From: Methylobacterium phyllostachyos
GTDB taxonomy: Bacteria; Pseudomonadota; Alphaproteobacteria; Rhizobiales; Beijerinckiaceae
Assembly: GCF_900103445.1 (NCBI RefSeq)
Contig: NZ_FNHS01000009.1
Span: forward strand, 136,082 to 200,081
DNA length: 64,000 nucleotides
Direction of reading: 5' to 3'
A program made the position numbers and the translations under genes. Under the pieces are notes generated by a model. That model made no database searches. It saw nothing but the letters and a program-made list of their open reading frames with translations, and was not told where the DNA came from. Position 1 is the stretch's first letter; the number at the start of each line of letters is the position of its first letter. Below, piece after piece: positions 1-6,737 of this stretch.

Positions 1-1
1 C

Positions 2-217
2 GCCGGGCTCGCCGGGCGCTTCACGGCCGGCCGGGTCTCGGCGCGCGACCTGATCGCATTGCTGGGCGTCGCCCTGCGCGGCGGCGGCCACGATCTCGAC
101 GACGCGGCGGTGGCGCGGCTGCCGCTCGCGGGTGGACTCGATGCCGTCTCGGTGGCCCTGGGCGCCGTTCTCGCGGCCGCCTTCGGGGAGGCGTCGGGCC
201 CGGCAAACCCTCCGTAG
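2..217 (+). CDS. GTA gp10-like tail protein (TAC family), 5' truncated
   Basis: Only the last 71 codons lie in the window and the reading frame is open at the left edge. The visible part reads AGLAGRFTAGRVSARDLIAL, then a GGGHDLDD segment and an Ala/Leu-rich helix. This is the pattern of the small GTA gp10 family (Phage_TAC_11), encoded just after the major tail protein in Rhodobacter capsulatus GTA-type clusters. The family is thought to assist tail assembly. Gene order supports the call, because gp11 to gp15 homologues follow on the same strand. The stop codon (215-217) touches the left arm of a perfect palindrome, so the last residues (GPANPP) may not be ancestral. Confidence 0.7.
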   Translation, partial: AGLAGRFTAGRVSARDLIALLGVALRGGGHDLDDAAVARLPLAGGLDAVSVALGAVLAAAFGEASGPANPP

Positions 218-241
218 GGTCGGAGCCGCACGCTCCGACCC
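217..241. repeat. Perfect 10-bp inverted repeat (REP-like)
   Basis: GGGTCGGAGC (217-226) and GCTCCGACCC (232-241) are exact reverse complements around a 5-base loop (CGCAC). The element lies exactly at the gp10 / rcc01693-like junction. It resembles short dispersed palindromes of alphaproteobacterial genomes. No second copy was seen in this window, so the repeat-family assignment is an inference. Confidence 0.7.
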
Positions 242-432
242 GACTCCCTGCCGCCTTCCCCTGGGACGACGCCCTGGCCCTCGGCCTGGGCGTGCTGGGC
301 TGGTGCCCCGGCGACTTCTGGTCGGCGACCCCACGCGAATTCGCCGCCGCCCTCGGCCGCCGCGCCGGGCCGACGCCGCTGACCCGGACGGCCTTCGAGG
401 ACCTGCTCGCCGCCTATCCCGACAGGACCTGA
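217..432 (+). CDS. rcc01693-like GTA/phage tail protein with no recognisable start codon
   Basis: The frame ending at TGA 430-432 encodes FPWDDALALGLGVLGWCPGD, then FWSATPREFAAALG and a C-terminal LLAAYPDRT. This is characteristic of the small TIGR02216 / rcc01693 family encoded between gp10 and gp11 in GTA clusters. Reading back in this frame to about position 46, I find no stop and no ATG, GTG or TTG codon. The residues before the conserved FPWDD come from the adjacent palindrome (217-241) and its right flank. The gene may have lost its start when the palindrome was inserted, may use a rare start such as CTG or ATT, or may be read by coupling or frameshifting from gp10. The left coordinate is therefore arbitrary. 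Confidence 0.55.
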   Translation, partial: GSEPHAPTRLPAAFPWDDALALGLGVLGWCPGDFWSATPREFAAALGRRAGPTPLTRTAFEDLLAAYPDRT

Positions 433-443
433 GAGGCTGACAG

Positions 444-1016
444 ATGGCCGACACCGAAGCCGATACCCAGGATGCCGCGCGGGCCGAGCGGCTCCAGACC
501 CTCGACCGGCTGGCTCAGAACTTCGGCCGCAGCCTCGACGCGGCGCTGACCCGGGGCGCTGCCTCCGGTCGGAGCCTCGACGGCGTGCTCGGCATGATCG
601 GCACCCGGCTCGCCGGCGCGGCGACCCGGGCGGCGGGCGGCGCGATCCAGTCCGGAGTCACCGGCCTCATCAATTCCGTGCTGGGTGCGGGCTCCGAGCC
701 CGGCTTCGGCCGGGGCGGCGTGTTCCGCGCTGGACGGGTCCAGCCCTTCGCGGACGGCGGGGTCGTGGCGGCGCCGACCTACTTCCCCATGGCGGGCGGC
801 ACCGGCCTCATGGGCGAGGCCGGCCCGGAGGCGATCCTGCCGCTCGCCCGCGGCCCGGACGGTCGCCTCGGCGTCGCGGCGGGCGGCGCGTCGGTGCGGC
901 CGGTCTCGGTGACGGTCAACATCGCCACGCCCGATCCGGCAGCCTTCCGCCGGTCCGAAGCGCAGGTGACGGCGAGCCTCGTCCGGGCGGTGGCGCGCGG
1001 CCAGCGGGCGACGTGA
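444..1016 (+). CDS. GTA gp11-like tail tape measure protein
   Basis: This 190-residue protein follows a purine-rich GAGAGG ribosome site by about 8 bases. The N-terminal half is an Ala/Arg/Leu-rich helix. A Gly/Ala segment (about residues 55-85) follows and is probably membrane-active or structural. The C-terminal half carries FADGGVVAAPTYFPM and GLMGEAGPEAILPL, the sequence typical of the end of lambda-family tape measure proteins and of GTA gp11. The short length fits the short-tailed GTA type rather than a full siphophage, whose tape measures are far longer. It should set tail length and be threaded through the tail tube. After its stop the collinear order is broken by a dioxygenase gene on the other strand. 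Confidence 0.8.
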   Translation: MADTEADTQDAARAERLQTLDRLAQNFGRSLDAALTRGAASGRSLDGVLGMIGTRLAGAATRAAGGAIQSGVTGLINSVLGAGSEPGFGRGGVFRAGRVQPFADGGVVAAPTYFPMAGGTGLMGEAGPEAILPLARGPDGRLGVAAGGASVRPVSVTVNIATPDPAAFRRSEAQVTASLVRAVARGQRAT

Positions 1017-1062
1017 CCTGTCTGCCCACAGAAGCGGCGCGCAAACCCAGCCCGGCCGCAGG

Positions 1063-1980
1063 TCACGCGGCCTTGCGCACCTCCGTTTCCCGCGCGCGGC
1101 TGCGCTGTCCGTCGACGCTCACCGGCGCGACGCCCTGGATCGTCACGCGGCGGACCACCCGGGGCTGGTCGTCGTAATCGTCCACCGCCCGGTGGACCGT
1201 CGCCCGGTTGTCCCAGATCGCCACGTCGCCCGTCCGCCAGGACCAGCGCACGGTGTTCTCCGGCCGGGTGGCGTGGTCGTGAAAGATCGCCAGCAGGTGC
1301 TGCGAATCCGACGTGGTCAGCCCCAGGATCCGCTGGATGAAGTGGCCCACGATCAGCGAGCGCTCGCCGCTCTCCGGATGCACGTGGACCAGCGGGTGCT
1401 CGGTCTCGAACACGGTGCGGGTGAACACCTCCTCGTGCCGCCGCCGCCCGGCCTCCAGCACGTTCACCCGGCCGCCGACATAGTCGTAGACGTTGGAGTG
1501 GAGCGCCCAGAGCTTGTCGGCGAGGTCGCGCAGGGGGAGCGGCAGCTCGGCATAGGCCGCCGCCGTGTTGGCCCAGAGCGTGTCGCCGCCATAGGCCGGC
1601 AGCGTCACGGCCCGCAGGATCGAGATCGCCGGGTAGTCCGGCACGAAGGTCACGTCCGTGTGCCAGGAACTCGCCCGTTCGCCCCGGCTGCCGTCGAGGT
1701 CGAGCACGCCCGCCGTGCCGGGGAGAGACGGCACGGTCGGGTGGGGCACGAGGTCGCCGAGGCGCCAGCCGAACGCCTCCTGACCCGCCTCGTCGAGGGC
1801 TTGGTCGCGGAAGAACAGCACCTTGTGGGTCACCAGGGCCGCACGGATCGCCGCGACGGTGGCGGCATCGAGGTCCCCTGAGAGCGCGATACCGCGGATC
1901 TCGGCGCCGATGCGCCCGGCGACACGGCGGATGTCGAGGGTGGTGGACGGGGCGTGGAGAGACTGGAGTATGGCGCTCAT
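1063..1980 (-). CDS. TauD/TfdA-family 2-oxoglutarate dioxygenase, probably a sulfate-ester/sulfonate dioxygenase (AtsK-like)
   Basis: This 305-residue Fe(II)/2-oxoglutarate oxygenase shows the facial triad clearly: H107-T-D109 in SSWHTDVTF and H263 in WDNRATVHRAV. R274 and R278 in PRVVRR are candidates for 2-oxoglutarate binding. The tail around RRVTIQGVAPVSVDG resembles alkyl-sulfate dioxygenases of the AtsK / Rv3406 type more than classical TauD. It would release sulfate or sulfite from organosulfur compounds in the cytoplasm during sulfur limitation. The ATG at 1980 was chosen because the conserved N-terminus (RRVAGRIGAEIRGI) begins close after it; the frame extends upstream without family similarity. 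No sulfonate ABC transporter is adjacent. The gene sits inside the GTA tail operon, reading against it, so it is probably an acquired cargo gene. Confidence 0.85.
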   Translation of the reverse strand: MSAILQSLHAPSTTLDIRRVAGRIGAEIRGIALSGDLDAATVAAIRAALVTHKVLFFRDQALDEAGQEAFGWRLGDLVPHPTVPSLPGTAGVLDLDGSRGERASSWHTDVTFVPDYPAISILRAVTLPAYGGDTLWANTAAAYAELPLPLRDLADKLWALHSNVYDYVGGRVNVLEAGRRRHEEVFTRTVFETEHPLVHVHPESGERSLIVGHFIQRILGLTTSDSQHLLAIFHDHATRPENTVRWSWRTGDVAIWDNRATVHRAVDDYDDQPRVVRRVTIQGVAPVSVDGQRSRARETEVRKAA

Positions 1981-2233
1981 CGGAAGAGGTTCCTGGCAAG
2001 ATGGCGTGACGGCACGCGGCCGGCAGGCGATGAATGCAGATGTTCCTGGCCTGAAGGACCCGGATTCATCCGCGCCGACGCCGATGATCTTCCGACGGCC
2101 GGCCAAATTTGTCGATGAACGGTGTTTTTGATTTTGCGGATCTTTCCGGAAGAGTTTTTCCAGGTGTCGCGAACGCGCAGCGACAGCATTCCCCGGCGCC
2201 GCATCGGCGCGACGCGAACCGAAGGCGCCCGCC

Positions 2234-2875
2234 ATGGCCGAGGATTTCCACGAGGTGCTGTTCCCCCTCGACGTCTCGCTGCGCGCGAGCGGCGGCCTGC
2301 AGCGGCTGACCGAGATCGTCACCCTGGCCTCGGGCCGGGAGCACCGGAACGGCCGCTGGGCGGATTCCCGCCGCCGCTACGATGCCGGCTTCGGGCTGCG
2401 CGGGCTCGACGCGCTCCACGCCGTCCTCGCCTTCTTCGAGGAGCGGCGCGGTCGCCTCTACGGCTTCCGCTTCCGCGACCGGGTCGACGGCCGCTCCGGG
2501 CCGCCGGGCCGGGCGATCGGGCCCCTCGACCAGCCGCTGGGCACCGGCGACGGCGCCACAGCGACCTTCCCGCTGGTGAAGACCTACGGGAGCGGTTTCG
2601 CCCCCTATCGCCGTCGGATCGCCAAGCCGGTGGCGGGCAGCGTCCGGGTGGCGGTGGCCGGCCAGGAAGCTGGGCCCGAGGCCTTCGCGTGCGACCCGAC
2701 GACCGGCCTCGTCACCTTCCAGCCCGGCCATGTCCCGGCGCCCGGCGCCACTGTCACCGCTGGCTTCGCCTTCGACGTGCCGGTCCGCTTCGACACCGAC
2801 GAACTCACCATCGATCTCGCGGCCTTCACGGCCGGAGAGATCCCACGGGTGCCGCTCGTCGAGATCGTGCCCTGA
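2234..2875 (+). CDS. GTA gp12-like distal tail protein (DUF2460 / TIGR02217)
   Basis: This protein has 213 residues, which is normal for the DUF2460 family. It contains FHEVLFPLDVSLRASGG near the N-terminus, RRRYDAGFGLRGLDAL, and a C-terminal VPVRFDTDELTIDLA, all hallmarks of the GTA distal-tail protein. In rcGTA this protein joins the tail tube to the baseplate hub. The ribosome site is weak (CGAAGG about 10 bases upstream). It is separated from gp11 by the inserted dioxygenase and about 250 non-coding bases, so it may now need its own promoter. It leads directly into the gp13 homologue with a 10-base gap. Confidence 0.85.
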   Translation: MAEDFHEVLFPLDVSLRASGGLQRLTEIVTLASGREHRNGRWADSRRRYDAGFGLRGLDALHAVLAFFEERRGRLYGFRFRDRVDGRSGPPGRAIGPLDQPLGTGDGATATFPLVKTYGSGFAPYRRRIAKPVAGSVRVAVAGQEAGPEAFACDPTTGLVTFQPGHVPAPGATVTAGFAFDVPVRFDTDELTIDLAAFTAGEIPRVPLVEIVP

Positions 2876-2885
2876 GGGAAGACCC

Positions 2886-3761
2886 ATGCGCGACATCCCG
2901 GAGGCCTTCGCGGCCCATCTCGCGGGGGGCGTGACCACCCTGTGCCGCTGCTGGTCCCTGCGGCGGCGGGACGGGCTCGCCCTCGGCTTCACCGACCACG
3001 ACCGCGACCTGACGGTTGCGGGCCTTGTCCACCGCGCCCGGACCGGGCTGGACGCCGCCGAGGCCAGTGCGGAATCCGGCTTCGCGGTCTCAGGCGGCGA
3101 CGTCGCGGGGGCGCTGAGCAGCCTCGGCCTGACCGAGGCCGACATCGCCGGCGGCCTCTACGACGGCGCCGCGGTCGAGACCTGGCTGGTGGACTGGACC
3201 AACCCCGAGACCCGTCTGCTCCTCAACGTCGCCACGATCGGCGAGGTGCGCCGGGAGGGCGACGCCTTCGTGGCGGAACTGCGCGGCCTGGCGCACCGTC
3301 TGGATGCGGAACGCGGCCGCACCTACCGCGCCACCTGCGAAGCCGATCTCGGGGATGGGCGCTGCCGGGTCGATCTCGCGGCGTGGCGGATTGCCGGCCG
3401 CGTCACCGGCGTTCCGGAGCCCGCCACCCTCGCGGCGGCGCTGGTCGGGGATTTTCCGGACGGCCTGTTCACCGGGGGCCGGCTTGCCTGGACGGAGGGC
3501 GCCAATGCCGGGCTCGCCGCGGATGTGCGCCTCCAGCTCGGCGGCCTGATCGAACTCTGGACCACACCGCCCCGGCCGGTCGCGACCGGCGACGCCTTCA
3601 CGCTGACGGCCGGCTGCGACAAGCGCCTCGCCACCTGCCGGGACCGGTTCGCCAACGCGATCAACTTCCAGGGCTTTCCGCATATGCCCGGCAACGACAC
3701 GGTGATGCGTCCCGTGCCGGGCTCCGACTCCATTCTCGACGGCGGGAGCCTGTTCCGATGA
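2886..3761 (+). CDS. GTA gp13-like baseplate hub protein (DUF2163 / TIGR02218)
   Basis: This 291-residue protein starts MRDIPEAFAAHLAGGVTTLC, the usual beginning of the family. Four C-terminal-half cysteines stand out: C151 and C160 (RATCEADLGDGRC) and C244 and C251 (GCDKRLATC). The conserved ending includes NFQGFPHMPGND. In the rcGTA structure the equivalent protein binds an iron-sulfur cluster through four cysteines; these four are the obvious candidates here, so the hub looks structurally competent. The ATG overlap (ATGA) with the peptidase gene downstream shows that translational coupling is retained. Confidence 0.88.
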   Translation: MRDIPEAFAAHLAGGVTTLCRCWSLRRRDGLALGFTDHDRDLTVAGLVHRARTGLDAAEASAESGFAVSGGDVAGALSSLGLTEADIAGGLYDGAAVETWLVDWTNPETRLLLNVATIGEVRREGDAFVAELRGLAHRLDAERGRTYRATCEADLGDGRCRVDLAAWRIAGRVTGVPEPATLAAALVGDFPDGLFTGGRLAWTEGANAGLAADVRLQLGGLIELWTTPPRPVATGDAFTLTAGCDKRLATCRDRFANAINFQGFPHMPGNDTVMRPVPGSDSILDGGSLFR

Positions 3762-4294
3762 GCGCGATGCGGCGTGACATGGGGATCGCGGCTCTGGGCG
3801 AGGCGCGGCTGTGGCTCGGCACGCCCTACCGGCATCAGGCCTCGCTCCGCGGGATCGGCTGCGACTGCCTCGGGCTGCTGCGCGGGGTTTGGCGCGGGCT
3901 CTACGGCGCCGAGCCCGAGGCGGTGCCGCCCTATTCGGGCACCTGGGCGGAATCGGCCGCCCCCGGCACCGACCCGCTGACCGAGGCGGCGGCGCGCCAC
4001 CTCGTGCCGGCGCCGTCGGCGGAGATCGCGCCGCGGGCGGGCGACGTGCTGCTCTTCGCCTTCCGCCGCCATCTGCCGGCTCGCCACTGCGCCATTGCCA
4101 CCGGCGACGGCGCCATGATCCACGCCCATGACGGCGCCTGCGTCGCCGAGGTGGCGCTCACCGGATGGTGGCGGCGGCACCGAACGGGGGTGTTCCGGTT
4201 CCCGGAGGCTGGATCAGACCCGAGTTATGAAGAACCGGTCGCGACGGTCAGCTTGACGCCCAAGACGTCCATGACCTTGCGAACAGTCTCATAG
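3758..4294 (+). CDS. GTA gp14-like NlpC/P60 cell-wall peptidase with an extended C-terminus
   Basis: The start overlaps the gp13 stop (ATGA). The 178-residue product has the NlpC/P60 arrangement: catalytic C37 in GCDCLGLLRGVWR, H110 in ARHCAIATGDG, and a further polar residue in the IHAHD segment. In GTA particles this protein sits in the baseplate and cuts peptidoglycan cross-links during DNA entry. Family members normally end soon after the GWWRRHRTGVFRFPE segment. Here the frame runs on for about 25 residues and overlaps the convergent antitoxin gene by 70 bases, as if the original stop was removed when the toxin-antitoxin cassette arrived. Confidence 0.85.
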   Translation: MSAMRRDMGIAALGEARLWLGTPYRHQASLRGIGCDCLGLLRGVWRGLYGAEPEAVPPYSGTWAESAAPGTDPLTEAAARHLVPAPSAEIAPRAGDVLLFAFRRHLPARHCAIATGDGAMIHAHDGACVAEVALTGWWRRHRTGVFRFPEAGSDPSYEEPVATVSLTPKTSMTLRTVS

Positions 4295-4509
4295 CGAAGC
4301 TTCGAGCCCGGCGTCAGGGCCTTGTAGAGGCTTTCCCGGCCCAGGCCCGCCTCCCGGGCGATCTGCGCCATGCCGCGGGCTTTGGCGACATCGCCAAGAG
4401 CGGCGATGAACAATTCGGGGTCGGGATCATCGAGGGCGGCGGCGAGGTACTCGGCGATGGCTTCCTCGCTATCGAGAAACTCCGAGGCGTCGAAGGGGGT
4501 GAAACGCAT
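4225..4509 (-). CDS. Antitoxin of a RelE/HigB-like toxin-antitoxin pair (TIGR02684-type HTH antidote)
   Basis: This 94-residue protein contains AKARGMAQIAREAGLGRESL, a helix-turn-helix typical of the putative addiction-module antidote family paired with Gp49-like toxins. The N-terminal FDASEFLDSEEAIAEYL and a C-terminal KVMDVLGVKL complete the family pattern. It should neutralise the toxin encoded just upstream and repress the operon through its HTH. The ATG overlaps the last base of the toxin gene, so the two are coupled, in toxin-first (higBA-like) order. Its 3' end overlaps the end of the GTA peptidase gene on the other strand. Confidence 0.85.
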   Translation of the reverse strand: MRFTPFDASEFLDSEEAIAEYLAAALDDPDPELFIAALGDVAKARGMAQIAREAGLGRESLYKALTPGSKLRYETVRKVMDVLGVKLTVATGSS

Positions 4510-4811
4510 CAGGCGATCCCATCAAGCTTGGCAGCCATGGCTCTGGCCCGCTGAATGTCCCGGTTTTGACTGGATTTGTCGCCGCCGCACAGCAGCAGGT
4601 ACGTCACCTCGCCGCGGCGGATATAATAGATACGGTATCCGGGGCCATACGGGATCCGCATCTCGAAAATCCCCGCGCCCACTGGTTTGACATCACCGAG
4701 GTGACCCAGCTCGGCGGCACGGATCCGCGCCGCGACGCGAGCCTTGGCGCGATGATCCCGCAGGCCCGCGAGCCAAGACCGGAACGTGTCGGATAGCAGG
4801 ATCGCCGTCAC
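4509..4811 (-). CDS. RelE/ParE-superfamily toxin (Gp49-like, HigB type)
   Basis: This 100-residue protein reads LSDTFRSWLAGLRDHRAKAR, then AAELGHLGDVKPVGAGIFEMRI, then GPGYRIYYIRRG and LLLCGGDKSSQNRDI. This is the phage-derived Gp49 / TIGR02683 killer protein pattern. Members of the superfamily are usually ribosome-dependent mRNA endonucleases. The annotated start is GTG. The pair lies inside the GTA cluster between gp14 and gp15 and may have stabilised this chromosomal segment; that is an inference from position. Confidence 0.87.
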   Translation of the reverse strand: MTAILLSDTFRSWLAGLRDHRAKARVAARIRAAELGHLGDVKPVGAGIFEMRIPYGPGYRIYYIRRGEVTYLLLCGGDKSSQNRDIQRARAMAAKLDGIA

Positions 4812-4884
4812 GCAGAGAGCGTATCTGCTCGGATACGTCCCAGCAAGGCGATGTCGGAGGAGATGCGGTCCTGAACCGGCGCCG

Positions 4885-6618
4885 TCACGCCGCCCGCACG
4901 GTGGCCAGGAAACCCGCGACCTCGCCGCGCAACGCCTCGAACTGCCGGGCGAGGGCCTCGGCCGAGCCGAGCACCTGATCGGCGGCGGTTCCGGTCTCCC
5001 CGGCGGCCTCGGCCACCTCCGTGATGGTCCGGGTCACGGCATCGGTGCCCGCCGCGGCCTGACCCACGCTCCGGACGATCTCACGGCTGGCCGCGCCCTG
5101 CTGGGTGATCGCTGCCGCCATCGCGGCGGTGACGGCGCCGACCTCGCGGATGCGGTTGCCGATCGTGGTGATCGACCGCACGGCCGCGTCCGTGGAGCCC
5201 CGGACCTGCGCGATCCGCTGGCCGATCGTCTCGGTGGCCCGCGCGGTCTGCGCCGCGAGGTCCTTGACCTCGGTGGCGACGACCGCGAAGCCGCGGCCGG
5301 CCTCGCCGGCGCGGGCGGCCTCGATCGTGGCATTGAGCGCGAGCAGGTTGGTCTGGCCGGCAATCTGAGCGATCAGGGTCACCACGTCGGCGATCTCCGC
5401 AACCGCGGCGCTCAGGGCGCCGACTTGGCTGGTGCTCTGATCGGCCTCGCTCACGGCCGCCTGGGTCAGCTGGGCCGAATCGTCGGCCTTGCGGCCGGTC
5501 TCCCCGGTGGAGGCTCCGAGCTGCTCGGCCGCCGCCGCTACGGCGCTGACGGTCTGCGCCGTCGCCTCGGCCGCGCTCGCCACTGCGGCCGACCGCTCTG
5601 CCGTCTCGCGGGCGGTGTCGCTCATCGCCGACGCGGTGGCCCGCAGGGCACTGGCCGAGTCCGAAACCGTCTCGACGATCCCGCCCACCGTCGCCTCGAA
5701 CGCGTCCGCCAGAGCCTCCATCGTGCGTCGCCGCTCCGCCGCCGCCGCCGCGTCCGCGGCCCGGCGGCCCTCGACTTCGGCGTCGGCCCTCCGGGCCACG
5801 AGGGCACGGATGCCGTCGACGGCCCGGGCCACGGCGCCGATCTCGTCCTGCCGCCGCGCCCCGGCGACGGGCGCGTCGGTGTCGCCCGCGGCCATCCGCT
5901 CCAGGCCCGCGACCAAGCGGCCGAGGGGGCGTCCGATGCCGAAGATGCCGACCGCGATCGCGGTGGCGAGCCCGGCGAACAGGCCGAGGCCGGTATAGGC
6001 CCAGAGGTCGTGGCGCATCCGCTCGATCTCCTGGCTGAGATCCTCGGCGCCGGCCGCCATGCGGCCGCTGATGCTCTCGCTGAGCGTGGTGGTGCCCTGA
6101 TTGAGGTCCGTGACGGTCGGGTCGATCTTCTCGTGCAGCAGGGCCAGGGCCTCGGCGTTGAGGTTGGCCTCGCCGAGGATGCGCGCCTCCGAGACATCCG
6201 AGATGTAGCGTTCGATTCCGCCCTGCAGCGTCTCGATCTGCGCCTTGAGTTCGGGCGCCTCGCGGCTCAGGGCCACGAAGGTACGCCGGAGGCCGGCGAC
6301 CGCGATGTCGAATTCCTCGCTCGCCTTCCGGATCCGGTCGGCCTCGGTCTCGGCGATGACGCGGTAGATGGCGTAGTTCGTCTGATTGAAGATGCGGACG
6401 ATCCGGCGGGCGCCGTCGGCGATCTTGGCGTCGTGCTGGATGAAGCGCGCGTACTGCGCGCCGATCGCGTCCATGCGCCTGCTCGCGTGCCAGATGCATC
6501 CGCCGACGATCGCACCGATGACGGCGACGATTGCGATGATCTTGTGCAGGATCCGTATCCTCGGCCTCATGTTCCCGATCATCGATCGGCGGCTCCCATC
6601 CAGGTTTGTGAAGATCAT
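4885..6618 (-). CDS. Methyl-accepting chemotaxis protein, transmembrane
   Basis: This 577-residue receptor has a first transmembrane helix at about residues 23-45 and a roughly 160-residue periplasmic helical region resembling a four-helix-bundle sensor. A second transmembrane helix lies near 205-228, followed by a HAMP-like segment and a long Ala-rich cytoplasmic coiled coil. The signalling hairpin is intact ([20 protein letters not shown] and [15 protein letters not shown]). It should couple to CheA and CheW. No C-terminal CheR-tethering pentapeptide is visible, and no che genes are nearby. A second ATG twelve codons in (MIGNMRPR) is an alternative start. It separates gp14 from gp15 in the GTA cluster and reads in the opposite direction. 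Confidence 0.92.
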   Translation of the reverse strand: MIFTNLDGSRRSMIGNMRPRIRILHKIIAIVAVIGAIVGGCIWHASRRMDAIGAQYARFIQHDAKIADGARRIVRIFNQTNYAIYRVIAETEADRIRKASEEFDIAVAGLRRTFVALSREAPELKAQIETLQGGIERYISDVSEARILGEANLNAEALALLHEKIDPTVTDLNQGTTTLSESISGRMAAGAEDLSQEIERMRHDLWAYTGLGLFAGLATAIAVGIFGIGRPLGRLVAGLERMAAGDTDAPVAGARRQDEIGAVARAVDGIRALVARRADAEVEGRRAADAAAAAERRRTMEALADAFEATVGGIVETVSDSASALRATASAMSDTARETAERSAAVASAAEATAQTVSAVAAAAEQLGASTGETGRKADDSAQLTQAAVSEADQSTSQVGALSAAVAEIADVVTLIAQIAGQTNLLALNATIEAARAGEAGRGFAVVATEVKDLAAQTARATETIGQRIAQVRGSTDAAVRSITTIGNRIREVGAVTAAMAAAITQQGAASREIVRSVGQAAAGTDAVTRTITEVAEAAGETGTAADQVLGSAEALARQFEALRGEVAGFLATVRAA

Positions 6619-6737
6619 GCCGGTGATCGTGTAGCAAATTTTGCGCCGCGGCAGGGTTGATCATCTCATCAAACCGGTGGTCGGGGCCGGATCATCTTGG
6701 CCGCACATAGAAATTCATTGGCTGCTGGAGCACCGCC

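Noticed and set aside
2029-2070. GATGAAT/ATTCATC inverted arms in the dioxygenase-gp12 gap
   Set aside because: Seven-base arms with a 28-base loop can occur by chance; no positional support for an operator.
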